From Auanema rhodensis (lineage: Eukaryota; Nematoda; Chromadorea; Rhabditida; Rhabditidae), in the NCBI GenBank assembly GCA_964057225.1, contig OZ059894.1, positions 3,596,001-3,660,000 on the forward strand: 64,000 bases of DNA. The letters run 5' to 3'. Below, piece after piece: positions 51,994-61,664 of this stretch. The stretch's first letter is position 1. Every line of letters begins with the position of its first letter. The position numbers and the translations under genes are program-made. The notes beneath the pieces are model-generated. The model did not search any database. It saw nothing but the letters and a program-made list of their open reading frames with translations, and was not told where the DNA came from.

Positions 51994-54279
51994 GTCATGG
52001 TTGCCATGCACCAATATCAATAAAAATTTGTTTTTAGACTAATATGGAAATGAGGAATCTAATTTTGAAAACCGCATCTCTTTATCTTTCACGTGAAGCG
52101 AGTTACATACCAAGCGCACATCATGTGTACACTTAATTAGCATAAATTAAAGTTCACGTAAATTTCAAAGTCATGGTTACCATGCACCAATATTAATAAA
52201 AATTTGTTTTTAGACTAATATGGACATGGGGAATCTAATTTTGAAAACCGCATCTCTTTATCTTTGACGTAAAGCGAGTTACATACCAAGTGCACATCAT
52301 GTGTACACTTAATTAGCATAAATTAAAGTTCACGTAAATTTTAAAGTCATGGTTGCCATGCACCAAGATCAATAAAAATTTGTTTTTAGACTAATATGGA
52401 AATGGGGAATCTATTTTGAAAACCGCATCTCTTTATCTTTCACGTGAAGCGAGTTACATACCAAGTGCACATCATGTGTACACTTAATTAGCATAAATTA
52501 AAGTTCACGTAAATTTCAAAGTCATGGTTACCATGCACCAATATTAATAAAAATTTGTTTTTAGACTAATATGGACATAGGGAATCTAATTTTGAAAACC
52601 GCATCTCTTTATCTTTCACGTGAAGCGAGTTACATACCAAGTGCACATCATGTGTACACTTAATTAGCATAAATTAAAGTTCACGTAAATTTTAAAGTCA
52701 TGGTTGCCATGCACCAAGATCAATAAAAATTTGTTTTTAGACTAATATGGAAATGGGGAATCTATTTTGAAAACCGCATCTCTTTATCTTTCACGTGAAG
52801 CGAGTTACTTACCAAGTGCACATCATGTGTACACTTAATTAGCATAAATTAAAGTTCACGTAAATTTCAAAGTCATGGTTACCATGCACCAATATTAATA
52901 AAAATTTGTTTTTAGACTAATATGGACATAGGGAATCTAATTTTGAAAACCGCATCTCTTTATCTTTGACTTGAAGCGAGTTACATACCAAGTGCACATC
53001 ATGTGTACACTTAATTAGCATAAATTGAAGTTCACGTAAATTTCAAAGTCATGGTTACCATCCACCAATATCAACAAAAATGTGTTTTTAGACTAATATG
53101 GACATGGGGAATCTAATTTTGAAAACCGCATCTCTTCATCTTTCACGTGAAGCGAGTTACATACCAAGTGCACATCACGTGTACACTTAATTAGCATAAA
53201 TTGAAGTTCACGTAAATTTCAAAGTCATGGTTACCATGCACCAATATCAATAAAAATTTGTTTTTAGACTAATATGGAAATGGGGAATCTAATTTTGAAA
53301 ACCGCATCTCTTCATCTTTCACGTGAAGCGAGTTACATACCAAGTGCACATCATGTGTACACTTAATTAGCATAAATTAAAGTTCACGTAAATTTCAAAG
53401 TCATGGTTACCATGCACCAATATCAATAAAAATTTGTTTTTAGACTAATATGGACATGGGGAATCTAATTTTGAAAACCGCATCTCTTTATCTTTGACGT
53501 AAAGCGAGTTACATACCAAGTGCACATCATGTGTACACTTAATTAGCATAAATTAAAGTTCACGTAAATTTCAAAGTCATGGTTACCATGCACCAATATC
53601 AATAAAAATTTGTTTTTAGACTAATAGGGACATAGGGAATCTAATTTTGAAAACCGCATCTCTTTATCTTTGACGTAAAGCGAGTTACATACCAAGTGCA
53701 CATCATGTGTACACTTAATTAGCATAAATTAAAGTTCACGTAAATTTCAAAGTCATGGTTACCATGCACCAATATCAATTAAAATTTGTTTTTAGACTAA
53801 TATGGACATAGGGAATCTAATTTTGAAAACCGCATCTCTTTATCTTTGACGTAAAGCGAGTTACATACCAAGTGCACATCATGTGTACACTTAATTAGCA
53901 TAAATTAAAGTTCACGTAAATTTCAAAGTCATGGTTACCATGCACCAATATTAATAAAAATTTGTTTTTAGACTAATATGGACATAGGGAATCTAATTTT
54001 GAAAACCGCATCTCTTTATCTTTGACGTAAAGCGAGTTACATACCAAGTGCACATCATGTGTACACTTAATTAGCATAAATTAAAGTTCACGTAAATTTC
54101 AAAGTCATGGTTACCATGCACCAATATCAATAAAAATTTGTTTTTAGACTAATATGGAAATGGGGAATCTAATTTTGAAAACCGCATCTCTTTATCTTTC
54201 ACGTGAAGCGAGTTACATACCAAGTGCACATCATGTGTACACTTAATTAGCATAAACTAAAGTTCACGTAAATTTTAAA
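51994..54279. repeat. Right-hand HOR family, 13-monomer unit (2,286 bp)
   Basis: Begins with a gttgcc/aaatgagg monomer preceded by cataaacta, then a gacgtaaag F, then 175-bp monomers with caagatc at 52346 and 52697. Next come an acatag/gacttgaag monomer, an atccacc monomer (53048), and a run of gacgtaaag monomers including the rare 'ctaataggga' at 53621. The unit start recurs at 54280, 56917 and 59555. Confidence 0.8.
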
Positions 54280-56916
54280 GTCATGGTTGCCATGCACCAA
54301 TATCAATAAAAATTTGTTTTTAGACTAATATGGAAATGAGGAATCTAATTTTGAAAACCGCATCTCTTTATCTTTCACGTGAAGCGAGTTACATACCAAG
54401 CGCACATCATGTGTACACTTAATTAGCATAAATTAAAGTTCACGTAAATTTCAAAGTCATGGTTACCATGCACCAATATTAATAAAAATTTGTTTTTAGA
54501 CTAATATGGACATGGGGAATCTAATTTTGAAAACCGCATCTCTTTATCTTTGACGTAAAGCGAGTTACATACCAAGTGCACATCATGTGTACACTTAATT
54601 AGCATAAATTAAAGTTCACGTAAATTTTAAAGTCATGGTTGCCATGCACCAAGATCAATAAAAATTTGTTTTTAGACTAATATGGAAATGGGGAATCTAT
54701 TTTGAAAACCGCATCTCTTTATCTTTCACGTGAAGCGAGTTACATACCAAGTGCACATCATGTGTACACTTAATTAGCATAAATTAAAGTTCACGTAAAT
54801 TTCAAAGTCATGGTTACCATGCACCAATATTAATAAAAATTTGTTTTTAGACTAATATGGACATAGGGAATCTAATTGTGAAAACCGCATCTCTTTATCT
54901 TTCACGTGAAGCGAGTTACATACCAAGTGCACATCATGTGTACACTTAATTAGCATAAATTAAAGTTCACGTAAATTTTAAAGTCATGGTTGCCATGCAC
55001 CAAGATCAATAAAAATTTGTTTTTAGACTAATATGGAAATGGGGAATCTATTTTGAAAACCGCATCTCTTTATCTTTCACGTGAAGCGAGTTACATACCA
55101 AGTGCACATCATGTGTACACTTAATTAGCATAAATTAAAGTTCACGTAAATTTCAAAGTCATGGTTACCATGCACCAATATTAATAAAAATTTGTTTTTA
55201 GACTAATATGGACATAGGGAATCTAATTTTGAAAACCGCATCTCTTTATCTTTCACGTGAAGCGAGTTACATACCAAGTGCACATCATGTGTACACTTAA
55301 TTAGCATAAATTAAAGTTCACGTAAATTTTAAAGTCATGGTTGCCATGCACCAAGATCAATAAAAATTTGTTTTTAGACTAATATGGAAATGGGGAATCT
55401 ATTTTGAAAACCGCATCTCTTTATCTTTCACGTGAAGCGAGTTACTTACCAAGTGCACATCATGTGTACACTTAATTAGCATAAATTAAAGTTCACGTAA
55501 ATTTCAAAGTCATGGTTACCATGCACCAATATTAATAAAAATTTGTTTTTAGACTAATATGGACATAGGGAATCTAATTTTGAAAACCGCATCTCTTTAT
55601 CTTTGACTTGAAGCGAGTTACATACCAAGTGCACATCATGTGTACACTTAATTAGCATAAATTGAAGTTCACGTAAATTTCAAAGTCATGGTTACCATCC
55701 ACCAATATCAACAAAAATGTGTTTTTAGACTAATATGGACATGGGGAATCTAATTTTGAAAACCGCATCTCTTCATCTTTCACGTGAAGCGAGTTACATA
55801 CCAAGTGCACATCACGTGTACACTTAATTAGCATAAATTGAAGTTCACGTAAATTTCAAAGTCATGGTTACCATGCACCAATATCAATAAAAATTTGTTT
55901 TTAGACTAATATGGAAATGGGGAATCTAATTTTGAAAACCGCATCTCTTCATCTTTCACGTGAAGCGAGTTACATACCAAGTGCACATCATGTGTACACT
56001 TAATTAGCATAAATTAAAGTTCACGTAAATTTCAAAGTCATGGTTACCATGCACCAATATCAATAAAAATTTGTTTTTAGACTAATATGGACATGGGGAA
56101 TCTAATTTTGAAAACCGCATCTCTTTATCTTTGACGTAAAGCGAGTTACATACCAAGTGCACATCATGTGTACACTTAATTAGCATAAATTAAAGTTCAC
56201 GTAAATTTCAAAGTCATGGTTACCATGCACCAATATCAATAAAAATTTGTTTTTAGACTAATATGGAAATGGGGAATCTAATTTTGAAAACCGCATCTCT
56301 TTATCTTTGACGTAAAGCGAGTTACATACCAAGTGCACATCATGTGTACACTTAATTAGCATAAATTAAAGTTCACGTAAATTTCAAAGTCATGGTTACC
56401 ATGCACCAATATCAATAAAAATTTGTTTTTAGACTAATAGGGACATAGGGAATCTAATTTTGAAAACCGCATCTCTTTATCTTTGACGTAAAGCGAGTTA
56501 CATACCAAGTGCACATCATGTGTACACTTAATTAGCATAAATTAAAGTTCACGTAAATTTCAAAGTCATGGTTACCATGCACCAATATTAATAAAAATTT
56601 GTTTTTAGACTAATATGGACATAGGGAATCTAATTTTGAAAACCGCATCTCTTTATCTTTGACGTAAAGCGAGTTACATACCAAGTGCACATCATGTGTA
56701 CACTTAATTAGCATAAATTAAAGTTCACGTAAATTTCAAAGTCATGGTTACCATGCACCAATATCAATAAAAATTTGTTTTTAGACTAATATGGAAATGG
56801 GGAATCTAATTTTGAAAACCGCATCTCTTCATCTTTGACGTGAAGCGAGTTACATACCAAGTGCACATCATGTGTACACTTAATTAGCATAAACTAAAGT
56901 TCACGTAAATTTTAAA
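54280..56916. repeat. Right-hand HOR family, 15-monomer unit (2,637 bp)
   Basis: Contains three caagatc monomers of 175 bp (54632, 54983, 55334) instead of two, the private ctaattgtg at 54871, gagttacttacc at 55442 and ctaataggga at 56434. The markers ttactt and ctaatagg are 2,637 and 2,813 bp from their copies in the previous unit, so the second half differs by one further monomer. 2,637 equals 15 x 176 minus three. Confidence 0.8.
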
Positions 56917-59554
56917 GTCATGGTTGCCATGCACCAATATCAATAAAAATTTGTTTTTAGACTAATATGGAAATGAGGAATCTAATTTTGAAAACCGCAT
57001 CTCTTTATCTTTCACGTGAAGCGAGTTACATACCAAGCGCACATCATGTGTACACTTAATTAGCATAAATTAAAGTTCACGTAAATTTCAAAGTCATGGT
57101 TACCATGCACCAATATTAATAAAAATTTGTTTTTAGACTAATATGGACATGGGGAATCTAATTTTGAAAACCGCATCTCTTTATCTTTGACGTAAAGCGA
57201 GTTACATACCAAGTGCACATCATGTGTACACTTAATTAGCATAAATTAAAGTTCACGTAAATTTTAAAGTCATGGTTGCCATGCACCAAGATCAATAAAA
57301 ATTTGTTTTTAGACTAATATGGAAATGGGGAATCTATTTTGAAAACCGCATCTCTTTATCTTTCACGTGAAGCGAGTTACATACCAAGTGCACATCATGT
57401 GTACACTTAATTAGCATAAATTAAAGTTCACGTAAATTTCAAAGTCATGGTTACCATGCACCAATATTAATAAAAATTTGTTTTTAGACTAATATGGACA
57501 TAGGGAATCTAATTGTGAAAACCGCATCTCTTTATCTTTCACGTGAAGCGAGTTACATACCAAGTGCACATCATGTGTACACTTAATTAGCATAAATTAA
57601 AGTTCACGTAAATTTTAAAGTCATGGTTGCCATGCACCAAGATCAATAAAAATTTGTTTTTAGACTAATATGGAAATGGGGAATTTATTTTGAAAACCGC
57701 ATCTCTTTATCTGTCACGTGAAGCGAGTTACATACCAAGTGCACATCATGTGTACACTTAATTAGCATAAATTAAAGTTCACGTAAATTTCAAAGTCATG
57801 GTTACCATGCACCAATATTAATAAAAATTTGTTTTTAGACTAATATGGATATAGGGAATCTAATTTTGAAAACCGCATCTCTTTATCTTTGACTTGAAGC
57901 GAGTTACATACCAAGTGCACATCATGTGTACACTTAATTAGCATAAATTGAAGTTCACGTAAAATTCAAAGTCATGGTTACCATCCACCAATATCAACAA
58001 AAATGTGTTTTTAGACTAATATGGACATGGGGAATCTAATTTTGAAAACCGCATCTCTTCATCTTTCACGTGAAGCGAGTTACATACCAAGTGCACATCA
58101 CGTGTACACTTAATTAGCATAAATTGAAGTTCACGTAAATTTCAAAGTCATGGTTACCATGCACCAATATCAATAAAAATTTGTTTTTAGACTAATATGG
58201 AAATGGGGAATCTAATTTTGAAAACCGCATCTCTTCATCTTTCACGTGAAGCGAGTTACATACCAAGTGCACATCATGTGTACACTTAATTAGCATAAAT
58301 TAAAGTTCACGTAAATTTCAAAGTCATGGTTACCATGCACCAATATCAATAAAAATTTGTTTTTAGACTAATATGGACATGGGGAATCTAATTTTGAAAA
58401 CCGCATCCCTTTATCTTTCACGTGAAGCGAGTTACATACCAAGTGCACATCACGTGTACACTTAATAAGCATAAATTAAAGTTCACGTAAATTTCAAAGT
58501 CATGGTTACCATGCACCAATATCAATAAAAATTTGTTTTTAGACTAATATGGACATGAGGAATCTAATTTTGAAAACCGCATCTCTTCATCTTTCATGTG
58601 AAGCGAGTTACATACCAAGTGCACATCATGTGTACACTTAATTAGCATAAATTAAAGTTCACGTAAATTTCAAAGTCATGGTTACCATGCACCAATATTA
58701 ATAAAAATTTGTTTTTAGACTAATATGGATATAGGGAATCTAATTTTGAAAACCGCATCTCTTTATCTTTGACTTGAAGCGAGTTACATACCAAGTGCAC
58801 ATCATGTGTACACTTAATTAGCATAAATTGAAGTTCACGTAAAATTCAAAGTCATGGTTACCATCCACCAATATCAACAAAAATGTGTTTTTAGACTAAT
58901 ATGGACATGGGGAATCTAATTTTGAAAACCGCATCTCTTCATCTTTCACGTGAAGCGAGTTACATACCAAGTGCACATCACGTGTACACTTAATTAGCAT
59001 AAATTGAAGTTCACGTAAATTTCAAAGTCATGGTTACCATGCACCAATATCAATAAAAATTTGTTTTTAGACTAATATGGAAATGGGGAATCTAATTTTG
59101 AAAACCGCATCTCTTCATCTTTCACGTGAAGCGAGTTACATACCAAGTGCACATCATGTGTACACTTAATTAGCATAAATTAAAGTTCACGTAAATTTCA
59201 AAGTCATGGTTACCATGCACCAATATCAATAAAAATTTGTTTTTAGACTAATATGGACATGAGGAATCTAATTTTGAAAACCGCATCTCTTCATCTTTCA
59301 TGTGAAGCGAGTTACATACCAAGTGCACATCATGTGTACACTTAATTAGCATAAATTAAAGTTCACGTAAATTTCAAAGTCATGGTTACCATGCACCAAT
59401 ATTAATAAAAATTTGTTTTTAGACTAATATGGACATGGGGAATCTAATTTTGAAAACCGCATCTCTTTATCTTTGACGTGAAGCGAGTTACATACCAAGT
59501 GCACATCATGTGTACACTTAATTAGCATAAACTAAAGTTCACGTAAATTTTAAA
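56917..59554. repeat. Right-hand HOR family, 15-monomer unit (2,638 bp)
   Basis: Has the same length class as its left neighbour but a different second half. After two caagatc monomers (57269, 57620) it holds a five-monomer 880-bp duplication, 57,795-58,674 and 58,675-59,554. The duplication is marked by ggatatag (57847, 58727) and cacgtaaaattc. The ctaattgtg change at 57511 is shared with the previous unit at exactly 2,637 bp. Confidence 0.8.
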
Positions 59555-61664
59555 GTCATGGTTGCCATGCACCAATATCAATAAAAATTTGTTTTTAGAC
59601 TAATATGGAAATGAGGAATCTAATTTTGAAAACCGCATCTCTTTATCTTTCACGTGAAGCGAGTTACATACCAAGCGCACATCATGTGTACACTTAATTA
59701 GCATAAATTAAAGTTCACGTAAATTTCAAAGTCATGGTTACCATGCACCAATATTAATAAAAATTTGTTTTTAGACTAATATGGACATGGGGAATCTAAT
59801 TTTGAAAACCGCATCTCTTTATCTTTGACGTAAAGCGAGTTACATACCAAGTGCACATCATGTGTACACTTAATTAGCATAAATTAAAGTTCACGTAAAT
59901 TTTAAAGTCATGGTTGCCATGCACCAAGATCAATAAAAATTTGTTTTTAGACTAATATGGAAATGGGGAATCTATTTTGAAAACCGCATCTCTTTATCTT
60001 TCACGTGAAGCGAGTTACATACCAAGTGCACATCATGTGTACACTTAATTAGCATAAATTAAAGTTCACGTAAATTTCAAAGTCATGGTTACCATGCACC
60101 AATATTAATAAAAATTTGTTTTTAGACTAATATGGACATAGGGAATCTAATTTTGAAAACCGCATCTCTTTATCTTTCACGTGAAGCGAGTTACATACCA
60201 AGTGCACATCATGTGTACACTTAATTAGCATAAATTAAAGTTCACGTAAATTTTAAAGTCATGGTTGCCATGCACCAAGATCAATAAAAATTTGTTTTTA
60301 GACTAATATGGAAATGGGGAATCTATTTTGAAAACCGCATCTCTTTATCTTTCACGTGAAGCGAGTTACTTACCAAGTGCACATCATGTGTACACTTAAT
60401 TAGCATAAATTAAAGTTCACGTAAATTTCAAAGTCATGGTTACCATGCACCAATATTAATAAAAATTTGTTTTTAGACTAATATGGACATAGGGAATCTA
60501 ATTTTGAAAACCGCATCTCTTTATCTTTGACTTGAAGCGAGTTACATACCAAGTGCACATCATGTGTACACTTAATTAGCATAAATTGAAGTTCACGTAA
60601 ATTTCAAAGTCATGGTTACCATCCACCAATATCAACAAAAATGTGTTTTTAGACTAATATGGACATGGGGAATCTAATTTTGAAAACCGCATCTCTTCAT
60701 CTTTCACGTGAAGCGAGTTACATACCAAGTGCACATCACGTGTACACTTAATTAGCATAAATTGAAGTTCACGTAAATTTCAAAGTCATGGTTACCATGC
60801 ACCAATATCAATAAAAATTTGTTTTTAGACTAATATGGAAATGGGGAATCTAATTTTGAAAACCGCATCTCTTCATCTTTCACGTGAAGCGAGTTACATA
60901 CCAAGTGCACATCATGTGTACACTTAATTAGCATAAATTAAAGTTCACGTAAATTTCAAAGTCATGGTTACCATGCACCAATATCAATAAAAATTTGTTT
61001 TTAGACTAATATGGACATGGGGAATCTAATTTTGAAAACCGCATCTCTTTATCTTTGACGTAAAGCGAGTTACATACCAAGTGCACATCATGTGTACACT
61101 TAATTAGCATAAATTAAAGTTCACGTAAATTTCAAAGTCATGGTTACCATGCACCAATATCAATAAAAATTTGTTTTTAGACTAATATGGAAATGGGGAA
61201 TCTAATTTTGAAAACCGCATCTCTTTATCTTTGACGTAAAGCGAGTTACATACCAAGTGCACATCATGTGTACACTTAATTAGCATAAATTAAAGTTCAC
61301 GTAAATTTCAAAGTCATGGTTACCATGCACCAATATCAATAAAAATTTGTTTTTAGACTAATAGGGACATAGGGAATCTAATTTTGAAAACCGCATCTCT
61401 TTATCTTTGACGTAAAGCGAGTTACATACCAAGTGCACATCATGTGTACACTTAATTAGCATAAATTAAAGTTCACGTAAATTTCAAAGTCATGGTTACC
61501 ATGCACCAATATTAATAAAAATTTGTTTTTAGACTAATATGGACATAGGGAATCTAATTTTGGAAACCGCATCTCTTTATCTTTGACGTAAAGCGAGTTA
61601 CATACCAAGTGCACATCATGTGTACACTTAATTAGCATAAATTAAAGTTCACGTAAATTTCAAA
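59555..61664. repeat. Right-hand HOR family, 12-monomer unit (2,110 bp)
   Basis: Matches the unit at 51,994 in order, with two caagatc monomers, gagttacttacc at 60366 and ctaataggga at 61358. It also matches 55,158-56,740 at an offset of 4,924 bp. It ends at a hybrid (61665) that has the tttcaaag/gttacc front of one monomer and the aaatgagg/aagcgc back of the usual unit-start monomer. Confidence 0.75.
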
